Notes: generated by a model from the letters alone, not told the origin. A stretch of 64,000 nucleotides of DNA from Malachius bipustulatus (GCA_910589415.1 OU342632.1:15255507-15319506); one strand, 5' to 3'. Positions 25,901 through 37,429 are shown, counted from the stretch's first letter. Numbers and translations are program-made.

Positions 25901-26668
25901 TGTCTTTAGTGTCTCTGATTGCATCTCTGATAGTGATCGCATTTTATATTTCTTTATTTCTCATAAACATTCGAAAATGAATCTGAAAAGTAGCGTAGGT
26001 CGTCAAGCCAGGATTAAACCCACGACCTTGGGGTTCCGTCGCTAGAGGTTCCAGTTCCTTTACCACTGCAAGTGGGCTAAAAAAAAAGGTGGATTTATCT
26101 CAATTTTTTCAATTCTTGATAGGTAGTGGTATTAATTCTTGCAAACTTATTACAGAACCGTAAGCCAGTAAGACAACAAAAAAAAATTTATTGAAAATTG
26201 AAGAAAAAAGTCAATTATTTGTGGTGGGGAGGGGGTATAATTTTAATACTAATAATATACTTCCTTGACGGAATAATTAAATTTTGATCGTAGACATTTT
26301 TCGTAGGGTGCTTATTAATCGAGATATTTGAAAGTTTCTGGTTGAAAAAAAACAGGTAGGTAGGTAAATCTGATAATAACAGTATAATTATTATTATCAT
26401 ATTATTTAAAATATATAGGTACCTACCTATTCAAGATTATACTAATGAAATAATTTTACAGGTCACATATAAATACATGGATAACAACAAACAAAATGTT
26501 ATAAATTTCTTCTATTATAACCACGAAACGGAACATTCTGTTGTAAAATTGTCATGGAATCACATTCAGGGAGCTTTCGCTCTTCTTTTTCTAGGACTTG
26601 CAGCCGCTTCGTTGTCTTTTATTACAGAAAATTTCCTGTACAAGAGATCGAATGCTAAAAAGAAATAA
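13975..26668 (+). CDS. Ionotropic receptor gene A, 9 exons, 630 aa
   Basis: Divergent ionotropic receptor, a glutamate-receptor-like ligand-gated cation channel subunit used by arthropod chemosensory neurons. Exons: 13975-14647, 15159-15338, 17451-17544, 19881-20012, 20067-20276, 22274-22376, 23155-23263, 23321-23505, 26462-26668; all introns are GT-AG and the joined frame is open. Residues 1-224 are the divergent N-terminal ectodomain; S1 ligand lobe about 225-330 (YDGVETSFG, DNWTGTG, VPGPRLASGW); M1 about 332-355; pore region 373-392 (IFLEQPMNN); M3 about 400-428 (SFYNSGYAATMAVPR); S2 lobe 430-590; M4 about 598-617, ending in a lysine-rich tail. The start at MQLSSV is chosen because it is conserved in copy B; an upstream ATG at 13945 is not. 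No clear signal peptide is visible, so a leader exon could be missing. Subfamily cannot be named safely. Confidence 0.9.
15600..15795. repeat. Single arm of a foldback family, intron 2 of IR gene A
   Basis: The stretch ending AGAGTCGTTTCACCTATCC (about 15765-15785) matches the right arm of the complete foldback at 40895-41640 in intron 1 of gene B. Only one arm is present here. Confidence 0.5.
16062..16920. mobile_element. Foldback element, CAGGSTGTCCCAGC family, copy 2 (intron 2 of gene A)
   Basis: Left end CAGGGTGTCCCAGCTTATTC, right end GAATAAGCTGGGACAGCCTG, TA on both sides. Closely similar along its length to the element at 7581-8460, including the inner part around GTTTATACAGGG. I do not see it in intron 2 of gene B, so it probably arrived after the gene duplication or was lost from B. 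Confidence 0.85.
17746..17978. mobile_element. Short Harbinger-like MITE (intron 3 of gene A)
   Basis: Inverted ends of about 50 bp: GCCCGATTGCACGAACGTAA at the left and the complement of GGGCCGGTTGCACGAAAGTAA at the right, with TAA after the right end. The end sequence resembles that of the 1.2-kb element at 34984-36160 (GGGCCGGTTGTTCGTAC). No coding capacity. Confidence 0.6.
18037..18252 (+). pseudogene. Second THAP-domain relic with in-frame stop (intron 3 of gene A)
   Basis: The frame reads HFCSVVKCSMRSERDS, FFRFPFF, then stops at TAA 18199-18201 and continues in the same frame VFCSRHFITRKFK. These are the Cys pair, the RFP segment and the C-x2-H of a THAP zinc finger. With one premature stop and no downstream catalytic domain it is a relic, either of a transposase or of a retrocopied host gene. 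It lies directly downstream of the MITE at 17746-17978. Confidence 0.55.
19273..19830. mobile_element. MITE with GATCAGTAACTCG termini (intron 3 of gene A)
   Basis: GATCAGTAACTCGCACAC at the left is the complement of GTGCGCGAGTTACTGATC at 19805-19820, which is followed by ACCCTGTATA. The interior is unrelated to coding sequence. In gene B the corresponding place holds a different inverted-repeat element (45981-47206). Confidence 0.55.
21262..21680 (+). mobile_element. LINE 3' end (pol C-terminus), copy in gene A intron 5
   Basis: With one stop, the frame reads YRRRTNLEINEVIGEGDIVRF, then WFGHIHR-type, and KPRLRWEDQIIEDLGELGIEDWRK. This is the extreme C-terminus of a reverse-transcriptase polyprotein of the non-LTR type. 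An orthologous copy is at 48661-49085 in gene B, so the insertion predates the duplication. Clade assignment is uncertain. Confidence 0.7.
23785..25935 (+). mobile_element. Non-LTR retrotransposon with reverse transcriptase (intron 8 of gene A)
   Basis: RT is nearly continuous from about 24410 to 25240: NCRPISLLS (fingers), NRSTQTALVDLTD, LDLSKAFDSV (motif A), SSGVPQGSVLGPLLF (motif B), NYTDDTTIL (motif C, with threonine instead of the usual alanine in the YxDD box), then KLNLDKTEM. After a stop and frameshift the tail resumes at about 25283-25640 (LQKRAIRILAGL, LYVFSLLKLI), typical of Jockey/CR1-group elements. The endonuclease is missing or too degraded to see. Intron 8 of gene B lacks this element, so it inserted into A after duplication. 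Borders are approximate, from the A/B divergence points. Confidence 0.85.
25937..26077 (-). repeat. tRNA-derived SINE, copy in gene A intron 8
   Basis: On the minus strand it begins GCCCACTTGCAGTGGTAAAG (A-box-like) and contains GGGTTTAATCCTGGC (B-box-like, 26007-26022), spaced as in a tRNA gene, then an unrelated AT-rich body. The same unit is at 55895-56025 in gene B with a better B box (GGGTTTGATCTTGG). Confidence 0.6.
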
Positions 26669-26809
26669 ATGACCATCATCTAAGAAGAAACACCATAATT
26701 ACATTAAAGTTGTTATAATATAAAAACTATGCACTTTGTATGACACATAGATTTAGTATAAAAAAAATGTATTTCAAATGTAATATGTACCTAGTAGTTA
26801 ATAGTTATA

Positions 26810-26815
26810 AATAAA
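26810..26815 (+). terminator. Poly(A) signal of IR gene A
   Basis: AATAAA about 140 bp after the stop codon, inside ATAAATAAATAAAT. An earlier ATTAAA near 26700 is shared with copy B. Homology with B ends just before this, near 26788, so A and B may use different signals. Confidence 0.5.
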
Positions 26816-26829
26816 TAAATTTAATAATT

Positions 26830-28121
26830 CAAAATAAAAATAGGAAAGTAGGGAATCATTAAATGGTAAAGAACCCATTGGTCAATCTAAACAGCAACTA
26901 AAAATACTGTCAGAAACTAATCAAGCAGGTTTCGTATTCATTGTTAATCAAGACTAATTTTAAGTTTCCTCGCACCCAGTTATACTGTTAATCTCAGTGA
27001 TTAAATTAATGTAGTAGTCCCAAGAAAGTTTCCTGCAGCTTTACCAAGCACATACAAGCAATAAAAATAGGTTTTTAGTCTGTTATTTTCAAAATGGATT
27101 TCGTTGAAAGTATTATATGTATTTGTGCCTTGCTTCTACGAAGGAAAAAAGCAGACAGTATTCGGTTCAACCGATGATAAGCAAAAGAAGCGTTTTCAAA
27201 TTCACCAGCAAAGCCTGATGGAAATACCTAGTCAGTGATGTTAATATAGATGGACAATGGTTTTCCTTCAAAACAAAAAAAAGGAAAACAAAAAACAAAA
27301 GTTTAGGCAATAAGAGTATAATTTTATAAATTCGCTAGTCTGTCTTTTATTTCCATGGCCTACTACTTGCCTTCTTATCGAAAGTGACCGATGCATTTTT
27401 AAATGGGGATATATGAATTTTCTTGGTTTGGTATTTTTTTAATAATTTGAGTTAGGAAAAAAGATATTAAGATGCGGTTTGCGCAAGCTTATTGGTTGAT
27501 CATTTGTCTATTTTCTAGTCTAAAAAAAGTCATATCATTGCATTTAAATTTTTTGGGAAAATCCATTGTTTTGGTTATAATATCGAATAACGCCCTCTAT
27601 CGGCGGCCGTGTAGGTCACAACTATTATTATCCCAAGAAACCTAAAATCCCAAGAAATGCTCTTTCCAATTATACCAAATTTATCCAAATCCATTAAAGT
27701 CGTTTCGAAGTTACAGGCATTTGTTTAAAACAACATTCAAATACCCCCCACCACTTTATTTCAAAAGACAGATAAAAATTATTTCTACAAAAAATGTTCG
27801 ACTTTAAGTTAACATTAAAACGCAAATACTTTTTTGTTACATTCATTGGAGAAAATCACAAGAAACGTAACTTTATGTAATTCAAGATGGTGCAAACGCC
27901 CTCTGGCAGCCATCTTGGAAACTTGAAAATAATTTCCAGCATTTTCCCTTGCCCACTTAACCTATAAATTTTTTTACCGTAACTCTCTAGGATTATTAGT
28001 TTCTGAGATACAGCCGCTTGCCTCGCTTATTGGCCCAACCTGTACATCTTTAGAGATTTCCTGCTCTCTGCGAAAATGTTCGTCGATGGCCGAAGTTCGC
28101 GCATCTAACGTATAGAATATA
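26830..28121. other. Intergenic spacer, nothing recognised
   Basis: AT-rich sequence after the end of the duplicated unit. The phrase ACGCCCTCT recurs (about 27590 and 27895) but no element borders could be set. Confidence 0.4.
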
Positions 28122-28880
28122 CAGTGCTTCCCAAAAGTAACGGATAAATTCGATAAAACGGAGAGGGCTGTTTTTTTGAAAAAATAAAAAAACAGGTCGA
28201 TTTTGTTTTTGAGTTGTTCAACTTTTGACATAATATTTGGGTATACAGGGTGATGCACGAAAAAGTGGTGACGTCATCGGCATTTTTTTAAATGGCAACC
28301 CTTATTTTTTATTAAATTTTTTGATACTTCATCCAATTGCCAATACGGTAATGTCATCATTTTGTAACCTTAAACGACGAAATTTCTATGAAAATAACTT
28401 AATTTGGAGACATTCAATTCAATAGACAGATTTAATAGATTTAATTTAATTTAATTTAACAGATTTAATTTAATACACTTAATTTAATAGACAGATCTTA
28501 TAAAATTACCATGGAAACAGTCATTTTTATTTGATATTTTTTTATTTTTATCGCTAATGTTCCGATTTTCACATCAGTAAAAAGTGCACAATTTCGACTC
28601 ACAAGCTGTTTCTCAGAAATTTCCTTATTTAAGGTTACAAATTGATTACATTACCATACTGGCAATTAAATGAAGTATCAAAAAATTTAATAAAAAATAA
28701 GGGTTGCCATTTAAAAAAATGCCGATGACGTCACCACTTTTTCGCGCATCACCCTGTATACCCAAATATTATGTCAAAAGTTGAACAACTCAAAAACAAA
28801 ATCGACCTGTTTTTTTATTTTTTCAAAAAAACAGCCCTCTCCGTTTTATCGAATTTATCCGTTACTTTTGGGAAGCACTG
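28122..28880. mobile_element. Foldback element, CAGTGC termini, copy 1
   Basis: Begins CAGTGCTTCCCAAAAG and ends CTTTTGGGAAGCACTG, TA on both sides. Inside each arm is a second inverted junction CAGGGTGATGCRCG next to a GTGACGTCA block (about 28249 and 28745). Arms span about 330 bp each; the centre contains TTTAA repeats (28430-28490). A sister copy is at 39815-40731. Confidence 0.85.
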
Positions 28881-28984
28881 TATAATAAGTGTACTGCCAT
28901 CGGCAAAATTGTATATTTCGTTCGATAGCCATCGAAAGCCTTCGAAATATCCAGCGCAACCACTCGGGATTCCCCATATTGTTG

Positions 28985-29360
28985 AAAATCATTTATTTAA
29001 TCTTTCATATTATTTATCGATACCATAAATCAAACACTGAACGAAACTCAATGAACTACATATCAAAATACTCGGAAAATTTTTTGGAATCTGTAAGTAC
29101 CCTTCAAGTCACCTGAAAATACAATTTAAAAAGAGAAAATGGTTAAAGTTTCTAACTGCGTACAATTCGACAATTCGCAGGCCTTGGATTCTTTATTGCC
29201 TCCAGGTGTGCATTGGTTTCCCTCTTTTATACAGTCAACTATTGACAAAATTGTACAGTCGAGCACCTTATATTCTCAAAACTTATAAAATTCATCTACA
29301 AAAGAGTAATTAATACTTTCTTGAAATAGTAGCAAGCAGGATATGCTATAACCCCATACC
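28985..29360 (+). repeat. Dispersed repeat shared with 45280-45475
   Basis: Shares several blocks in order with intron 2 of gene B: ATCGATACCATAAATCAAA, GAACTACATATCAAAATACT, TTAAAAAGAGAAAATG and TAGTAGCAAGCAGG. No coding sequence. Nature unknown; it could be an internal part of a larger transposon or a fragment moved with the duplication. Confidence 0.5.
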
Positions 29361-29689
29361 ACTTCCGGTTATACCAGGTTGCTATCAACTTTCATATTTT
29401 AAATTTTAACTCTACATTTTTAGATTGTCTGAAAAAATTAGAAATAGGTAGTGATTATAGTTCAAAAAAATAGTTTTTCTTGTTGCAGCGGTTTCAAACC
29501 ACTTCTATGATTTCGAAACATATCATTTTCGTGTTAAACTAATGACGTCAGAATTGAAACTGGTTCAATGGTTTTAAAACAGTTTCAAAACCTCTGGTTT
29601 TGAAACGTAAAACGTCAAAATATAAAAAGATGGCTGCAATTCTAATCTACTCTACACAATATCTGTTAAGATGTCGATATACAGTGCAT

Positions 29690-29845
29690 TTATTTTAAGT
29701 GTTGCCATAGGGAATAGCATGTAAAAAAATACACCTTATGTTAACTTATGTTGTCTTGTACTTTGGAAGTCGTTTTTAATTTTCAATAACAGTGCATGTC
29801 GTCTACTTTACAATACGGCCTTTCAGAAAAGCCGGTCATTGTTCA
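29690..29845 (+). repeat. Direct repeat unit 1 (partner at 30290-30450)
   Basis: About 150 bp with AAGTGTTGCCATAGG, TTAACTTATGTTGT, GAAGTCGTTTT and a CCGGTCC/GCCGGTC end, found again in the same orientation about 600 bp downstream. The 65-codon open frame starting at 29796 lies across this repeat and shows no domain. Confidence 0.55.
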
Positions 29846-30289
29846 ATTTTATGATACAGGCTGTCCCATTGAGGTGAAAAAACTGCAAGAAACGGTAAGA
29901 GATACGAAGTCGGTTAAATTACAAAAAAGTTGCGCTGTTTTGAGACGAGTATTTGGCAAATTTTTTTTTCTCAATATTCCCAGAATTTCCTGAAATATCC
30001 TGAAAAAACTTGAAACATGCAGATTTATTATTAATTTTTTTGTAGGTTTACATAAGCCGTAATGAGCTACTTATTTGACGTTGCAAAAATTTCCAAAACC
30101 GACTAGATCTTGGGATTTCCAAAGTCAAGTTTGGTTTTTCTTACTACCGCCATATTGTTTTTCATGCCATTCGCTATAGAAAAAATCAAGGAAACAAAAA
30201 ATCCATTACATTGCAAATAAATTTGAAAAAAAAATTTCTTCTTTTTCAAAAATATCGAAAAAAATTTTTTTACCGAATGTCAAAAAGTG

Positions 30290-30446
30290 CATTTTTTAAG
30301 TGTTGCCATAGGTAATAATATGTAAAAAATTACACCCTATATTAACTTATGTTGTACCCATTGTACTTTAGAAGTCGTTTTAAATTTTTAACAATAGTAC
30401 ATGCATGTCATGTAGGTACTTACTTTACGATACAACATGTCAAAAA
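30290..30446 (+). repeat. Direct repeat unit 2 (partner at 29690-29845)
   Basis: Second copy of the unit described at 29690; it runs directly into the foldback starting at about 30447. Confidence 0.5.
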
Positions 30447-30855
30447 CCGGTCCTTTATAAATTTTAATATTTAGTCCTCTTATCTTAATATTTAATAAAG
30501 GAGTCAGAATAAACAAGGTGAGTTAAAATTATTAATTTATTAGAGAACATGTGAACATGTTTTATTCATAAATAAAAAAACAATAAAACCCAAATAACTA
30601 AGCAAACTAACAAAAATAATCTGAAATTAACAAATAAATCGCTCAAAATTTTTCGTTTTATTGTTTCAATTAATTTCTGTTAGTTTGCTTAGTTATTTCG
30701 GTTTTATTGTTTTTTTATTTATTTTTGAATAAAAAATGTTCACATGTGTTCTCTAATAAATTAATAATTTTAACTCACTTTGTTTATTCTGACTCCTTTA
30801 TTAAAGTTTAATAATTCAAATGAGGACTAAATATTAAAATTTAAAAAGGACCGGT
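30447..30855. mobile_element. Foldback element with ACCGGTCC ends
   Basis: GGTCCTTTATAAATTTTAAT at the left is mirrored by ATTAAAATTTAAAAAGGACC at the right; arms run about 190 bp and include AACTAAGCAAACTAACA and its complement. No coding content. Confidence 0.75.
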
Positions 30856-30867
30856 TTATTTATATCT

Positions 30868-31822
30868 TTTCTCATTATTCGGTTATAACATAAAGTTGTA
30901 TTTTTTTAAATGGAAGTCATAGTGGGCCATGAACTAATTAAATAGAATATTTTTTTCTCTTTGCAACGATATATAACATGTGCGTTAAAAATTTATGAAA
31001 AGTTACATTTTTCAAAATAAATTGAATTTATCTAGCTACCTGAGATTTTTTTATTTTTATTTTGACTAGTCACCTAGTGGGCGTGAATGTCATTTAGAAT
31101 ACTATATGAAGACGCCTGTCAAAGCCAGTTCTCTTACATTTTTGAGTTAGAAAGTGACTGTTTTGAAAAAAGTAAAATTTGGCTGTTGACCAATGAAACT
31201 TTTTATATGTTATGTTAGATTGCTTTATGCAAAATAATTACAATTCTGATATTTATATCATCTAATATTCAGAAAGAGAGACAAATCCACAAATCAATGT
31301 CAACAAATAAATATAACAATATGGTGTGGCCGTGGCCGTGACAAGTGACCGTGGTGGCCTTCAACCTCTCAAAAATAGATTTGTGGGGTTGTCTACTCTC
31401 TGGATAACGATTGAAGTATGTTTCGGAAGCAATATCAGAATTGCTGTTACATATACTTTGAATAAAGCATTCTAACATATCATAATTTTCGTAGTTTTCA
31501 TAAACCAAATTTGTGATTTTGCAAGTGAAACGAGCACTTTCTAACTCAAAAACTGCCTAAACTGGCTTTGACAGGAGTTGTTGCACAATTTTCTAAATGA
31601 AATTCACGCCTACTAGGTAAATATAGTTGAAACGAATTTCTAAGGTACCATGATAAATTAAGCTTATTTTGAAAAATGTAACTTTTCATAAATTTTTAAC
31701 GCACATGTTATATATCGTTGCAAAGAGAAAAAAATACTCTATTTAATTAGTTCATGGCCCACTATGACTTTCATTTAAAAAAATACAACTTTATGTTATA
31801 ACCGAAAAATGAGAAAAGATAT
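30868..31822. mobile_element. Long foldback element, arms about 300 bp
   Basis: ATCTTTTCTCATTATTCGG at the left is mirrored by CCGAAAAATGAGAAAAGAT at the right; further inside, GGGCCATGAACTAATTAAAT pairs with its complement near 31745. The centre (about 31270-31500) is single copy and holds a 79-codon minus frame without recognisable domains. Confidence 0.8.
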
Positions 31823-33784
31823 TCAAAATCTGTTGAGACCATTCCATTCTACTCAAAAAAGTGCCTGAAGGATGTGCAAATATATTTTCTCTAACTTGAA
31901 AACCAAGAAAGATATCGACATTTATCGATATCGTGAAAAATCGTATTTTTCATTATAGCTCGAAAACAAAAGAAGACAGCGAGTTCCAGTTTTCACCATT
32001 GAGTTCCTCTCAAAAAAAGCGATCGAGAATGTGCCATCCATTTTTCCATAGCTCTTATAGTTACCGAGATCTCCTATAGAAACATAAAAATTTGCCCACC
32101 CTGTACATACAACATTTGGGCATGGTAACGCAAACTCAAAATACCATTCTACTGGCCCATATGGTGAAAACAGAGACATCGATGCTTCAATGGTTATTTC
32201 CATCTCATCATCAGTCTGTCACATCACCGAAAAAAAAACCGTTATGCAATAATCGGATTTCTGTAATCAAATAATAATTAATTATTATATCAATTTGTTT
32301 CTTTGTTGGCTTGAAAATGGAAAATTTTGATTTTCATTTCTTTATAACTCATAAATCGTTCATTACAAACTGGAACTATAAACACTATTTTTATTGCATT
32401 TTTATCGCAATCTGAAAATGTAATAATACAAGGTTATCCTAAATAAGTACCACAAATATTAGGGGGTGATTCCTTGGCTAATTCTAAGGAAAAAAGTCCC
32501 TATCAACGTGATTCCGCAAATGCACCGTTTTTGAGAAACTTTGAGGGTGTCTAAGAACGACTTTTTCCTTTTTTTTATATATATCAAGAGCCATTTAAGA
32601 TACCCGGTTTTATGATGTTCCGATATCTCAAAAAGGGTGCATTTCCAGACACACGTTAATGAGAATTTTTCCTCCGAATTAGCCAAGGAATCATCCCCAA
32701 AACATTTTTGCACTTATTTAGGATAACCATGTACACATGTCTCATTTAAAATAAAAAAGTAGGATGGCAACATTCCATATAACCAGAAGTGGTATTTGGT
32801 TGTAAATATTTGAGTTCATTTTCTCAAAACTGAAATCATATATACATGTATAAATTTTCAGACTCTAGTCTAGTTCAATCAATTTTCCATTTATGAATGC
32901 TCTAAGGTTCTCTCGCCTCACCCTGCCTAATGCCTAATGCTGTAAATAGTATCTATCGCTTTATGTAATTGTCAATCCATGTACGTATAGATTAAGTATA
33001 TTACAAAAAGATATAGATCACCAACATTACTTATGAAAAAAACTTTTTAAGTGAAACGCTACCTTTCAAATATATAGGTACAATAAAATTTATTATATAT
33101 CCGTGACCGCTAAAAGTTGATCGCATAGTGATTTTCAATTTAAATATGGTAATGTAAAAAATGAATTGTGTTTATGGCACTTTACAGCGTATGTTTTTTC
33201 ACCTAATATGTTTAATATAATTGCAATGGCCTAATTTTGAATTTTTATCGAATGCATTCCATTTTTATACATAATTCCCATATTATATTTTTTTACATAA
33301 TCGTTTTTCTATAGTAACATTATTTTTAATCGCGACACTTCTTTTTGTAACATCCCAAATTTGTGTTAAATTTTGAATAGACTTTTGTTTTACATTTATA
33401 AAAGAAGTATTTAGATATACATAGGTACTCTACCAGGTGAAAAATAAAAATACGATGATGAATAGAAATTCCTCGGAATAGTTGAATCAATCAATTCTTA
33501 GAATTGAGCCCGCGAACGCAACGATGCAAATACCCTTCGAGTTCGGTGACCCTGTCTAAGTGTGTTTCTGAAAATCTATCTAATTGCCGTAATAATTATA
33601 CCTATCACATAATTCTAGACTTGGAGTCTGTATGTAGGAGTCATGGAGTCTACTGCGTCATATTTTATTTTGCCCATATTATTGTGGGACCATCAGACCG
33701 ACAAATAAATAACAGCCTAACAATGTTGCAAGTACTTCAAATTACCCTGCAGTATTGTAAAGCTGCTGCTTCATCTCTATAGTA
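31823..33784. other. Intergenic spacer with one imperfect palindrome
   Basis: An imperfect inverted repeat spans 32436-32735 (GGTTATCCTAAATAAG at one end, CTTATTTAGGATAACC at the other). Nothing else recognised; frames here are short and without domains. Confidence 0.45.
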
Positions 33785-34690
33785 GAGAGGGTCTAACTTT
33801 CGAACCGCCTTGGACTCGAGAATTTTTTTGATTTTTTTTTTTTTTCATAAAGTTAGACCCCCTCTTCATTTTGGTGGCATTTTCAAAACTTTAATCGACG
33901 CCCTGGCGGAGAAATGTGCATGCGAAGACATTGGCAATGGGTTTTTTGCACATAACTCTGAGCATAGTAAATATCCTGTTTAACCCCCTTCTTTCATGGC
34001 AAAAAACCAGTTTTAAGAAAAAAGGGGGGGAGGGAAATCGGTTTTTCTGAGGGCATCTTGCCAATATTGGCGGAATCGAAAAAAAAATACCATTTTAAAG
34101 TAGGCATTCCAAAGTGTCATCTCCCATTGGTTGGGCCCGAGGCCACAATATTAGCGAAAGTTATAGCAATTTGAATTTTAATTATGATTTCCCCTCCCCC
34201 TCCCCCTCTAATCGAGATAGCGACTTCCAAATTTCAGGCATCATTGAGGACACTGCTGTATGTCGATGAAAAAAAAAATTAAGTCCCTAAGTCGATTTTT
34301 TCCATGCAAAACACGCGAGCACGGACGGCGGTGTATTCGCACCGCGGCGGAACCCTGAAGAAAGTGCCTTAAAATTGAAAATGCGATATCTCGAGAACCG
34401 TTTGACCGATTTGTACCAGTGAAAGTTCAAATTATGCGTCTTCGAGAGCTCTTCATTTTTTGACAAGATATTTACTATGCTCAGAGTTGAATTAAGCGAG
34501 GTATGTGCAAAAAACCCATTGCCGATGTCTTCGCATGCACATTTCTCCGCCAGGGCGTCGATTAAATTTTTGAAAATGCCACCAAAATGAAGAGGGGGTC
34601 CAACTTTATGAAAAAAAAAATCAAAAAAAATTCTCGAGTCCAAGGCGGATGGAGCCTTTTTTTTTGACAGACCCTCTCCACTACTATACC
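33785..34690. mobile_element. Long foldback element, GAGAGGGTCT termini
   Basis: The left arm (GAGAGGGTCTAACTTTC..., CCTTGGACTCGAGAATT, CGAAGACATTGGCAATGGG) is mirrored from about 34490 to 34680. The 175-codon minus-strand frame at 34287-34814 runs along the right arm and beyond and has no protein domain. Confidence 0.75.
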
Positions 34691-34983
34691 TACTCAGACT
34701 TTTGACTATCATGTAGACATAACTCTTATATGAATCTACGGGAAAAATATACTGTGAAATCCAGAACCCCCAGGTTGTCATCGTTTTTTTATGAAGTACG
34801 AGATAACTTCTCATGTAATACTAAAGTATCCAGTGCTCACACAAAGTCGCCATGGATGCAGCCCTAGGGGAAGGTCTCTTACTTAAGCCTTGTCGAAGGA
34901 ACGCAACCTTTCAATTAACAACGGACTGTCTAATCTGTAAATGCGAAAGAATACAATAAAAGGCTTATCATTTAGCTGTTTAA

Positions 34984-36160
34984 GGGCCGGTTGTTCGTAC
35001 AGTGGTTAAGCATTTAGCCATATTCAAATTGCCTAATCTGTGATTATCTCACAGTTTGTGTTGTTCAAAAGTCAAAAGTTAAGCGGTGTTAAAATTTGAA
35101 TAGAGATTAGAAGTTAATCTGTGATTTGGCAGTTAACCACAGATTAAGGGAAAATTTGCGTTGTTCAAAGCCAGTTGAACGTAGTTAAGTATGTAAACCT
35201 GTGGTTAGGTTAACCACAGATTTTTGGGTGGTTAAACTATTTGACCATGTTCAAAGTGACAGTTTGATATGTCAGAATTATATTAATTTGTCAATTTAAA
35301 TCAAAATAAAACCAAAATAACGATTGTAGAAGTATTTATTGATATGATTACCATGTTTTATAATTAAAAGTAGGTATTAAGTTTGAAAAGTAGGTATATT
35401 GCATCAATAAAATATAAAAAATGAAAAATTTATCATAACCACCATCATCTGTCACTTTTCTTCCATCCAACCGGTCGAATGACCTTGAGTTTAATGAGAA
35501 ATATGTGGGGATATCTATTGATCTTTTTTGAACTTGAAAAAATGAAGTACCTGCTGAGTACGTAAAATAGGTACCTACCTTCAATAATTCTTCCTGTAAA
35601 TAAACTTTTACCTTTAAAATGACTTTACTTTCATCATTATAAGTTATAACAATAACTTCGCCTTTTCATAGTACCTACCTACCTAACCTACCAAAAAAGA
35701 CGATTCTTTTCTCGGATTTACTTCCTATTATTGAGGTTTCTTATAAATAACTTTTACTTTCATTGTAGGTAGGTACGTAGGTAGGTGTGGTATGACTTAT
35801 ATTCGGTATGTAGATTAATAAAAATTAACTATTATAACATTTTACACGGAACACGGTAGATAAGACGTAAAAATTGGGGAAGTTGCAAGTTGCGAAGTTG
35901 ATTTTGTTTTGATTCTCCGACGTAACGCCATGCATATTGCCTGTCGGGCGCCGAACGGTGCCGTCGAGTAGTGCCGACAATGCCGATTGGCTGAGAAAAG
36001 TAAACTCTGCAATGTTGCCGACTCGCGTGTAGCTTTAATCTCAGGTTACCTAACCACCGATTTCAGATCTTTTGAACAACGCAATTGGAAGTTAACCACA
36101 TTCAAATTTTAACTATAGCTAACTAATCACAGATTAACTTTTCGTACGAACAACCGGCCC
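34984..36160. mobile_element. Harbinger/PIF-type non-autonomous element, 1177 bp
   Basis: Ends GGGCCGGTTGTTCGTAC and GTACGAACAACCGGCCC are perfect complements, flanked by TAA on both sides (34981-34983, 36161-36163), the three-base TWA target duplication characteristic of PIF/Harbinger elements. Subterminal repeats of GTTAACCACAGATT occur several times. No transposase or Myb-like frame is visible. Confidence 0.75.
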
Positions 36161-36244
36161 TAAGTGTTATGCATCAGAGATACCATAGATTTCGTATTTA
36201 GTAGTTACAAACTAAACTAATGTAGCGAATACGAAATACATACA

Positions 36245-37350
36245 GGTGCCGGGTGCTGCGGGGAGACGGGCGAGCATTGTTTACGGACTGCCGACGCCAT
36301 TTGAAAGATTAATTGAGTCGGTACTGAAGGGACTGTCTTGGCTTACTTGTCTGGTATACCTAGATGACATTATTGCGGTAGCGAAGGCTTTTGGAGGCCA
36401 CATGAAGAACTTGGGGGACGTATTCCGGCGATTGCGTGGTTCTGGTCTACAGCTAAGTCTCAAGAGTTGTCATGTGTTTCATAAGGATACTAACTTGGAC
36501 ATTTAGTCTCTGGCAGATGTGTGGCAATGAATAACCAGAAAATCCACTCGGTGAAAGAATCCCAAGCAATCAACACGAACCTAGAAGCTTTCTTGGTCAG
36601 TGTACCTATTACAGACGTTATGTTACGTGTTTTGCTAATATCGCGAAACTTGCTCTAACTAAACTGAAAGAAAAAGAAAGACGATTCCAGTGGAACAAAG
36701 AGTACCAAGAATCGTTTGAACATCTGAAGATGACTGTTATCAATGCTCCCTGAAGGAAGGTTCATTCTGGATACAGATACCAGTAATATTGGAGGGAGTG
36801 CAGTACTGTCGCAAGAGGAGGATGGCCAAGAGAAGGTTATCGGGTATTTCAGCAAGACCTTCTCCAAGCCGGAACACTACAATAGAAAGATACAATAAGT
36901 ATCTACGGAAGGAATTTTCTCTTGGGAACCAACCATGCAGCCCTCAAATGGCTATTAAGTTTAAGAATCCGGACAGTCAGGTAGTAAGATGAATCGAAAG
37001 ATTACCAAGAGTTTGACTTTGAAACAGAGCACCGTGCTGGAAAGATCCATAGAAATGCCGATGCCCTATTGTGAAGACCTTGCCCTGAGGACTGCAAATA
37101 CTGTCATCGAGTTGGGGAAAATGAATCAGTTGTCTGCAGAAGGCCAACGATTGTAGCTAACTACTGGTAGCCGGCAGAGATTCAATTCGATCAAGAAAAG
37201 TGATCTGATTCTAGGGCTTGTGATAACTGGGCAAAAGGAAGACCAGCGACCAACTTGGCAAGGGGTGGCACGTCATTCTTTGTCTGTGAAGTTCTATTGG
37301 TCACAATGTAATTCCATCACTCTCCTCCAGGATGGATTATTGAAACACAT
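36245..37350 (+). mobile_element. Broken Ty3/gypsy retrotransposon, copy B (RT and RNase H)
   Basis: Copy of the relic at 8655-13000. RT reads PFERLIESVLKGLSWLTC and LVYLDDIIAVAKAF (catalytic YLDD), with RNase H pieces at 36740-37070 in shifting frames. It lacks both insertions that split copy A and has the pre-insertion form of the site at 36716-36735. Integrase is missing: the sequence leaves the gypsy alignment near 37345 and enters the macro-domain relic. Confidence 0.85.
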
Positions 37351-37429
37351 TCTTCGTCGAACAGACTTTATGGCCTTGCATGTATGCAAATATTAATCCC
37401 GGTTTGGAGTGGTGCGAGAGGAACAGCGC

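Noticed and set aside
26007..26077. tRNA gene on the minus strand
   Set aside because: Only A- and B-box-like motifs are present; the acceptor and anticodon stems do not close, so it is treated as a SINE head.
29796..29993. 65-codon frame as a small gene
   Set aside because: Lies over a duplicated non-coding repeat; the second repeat copy does not keep the frame.
34287..34814. 175-codon minus-strand frame
   Set aside because: Runs along the right arm of the foldback at 33785-34690 and past its end; no recognisable protein features.
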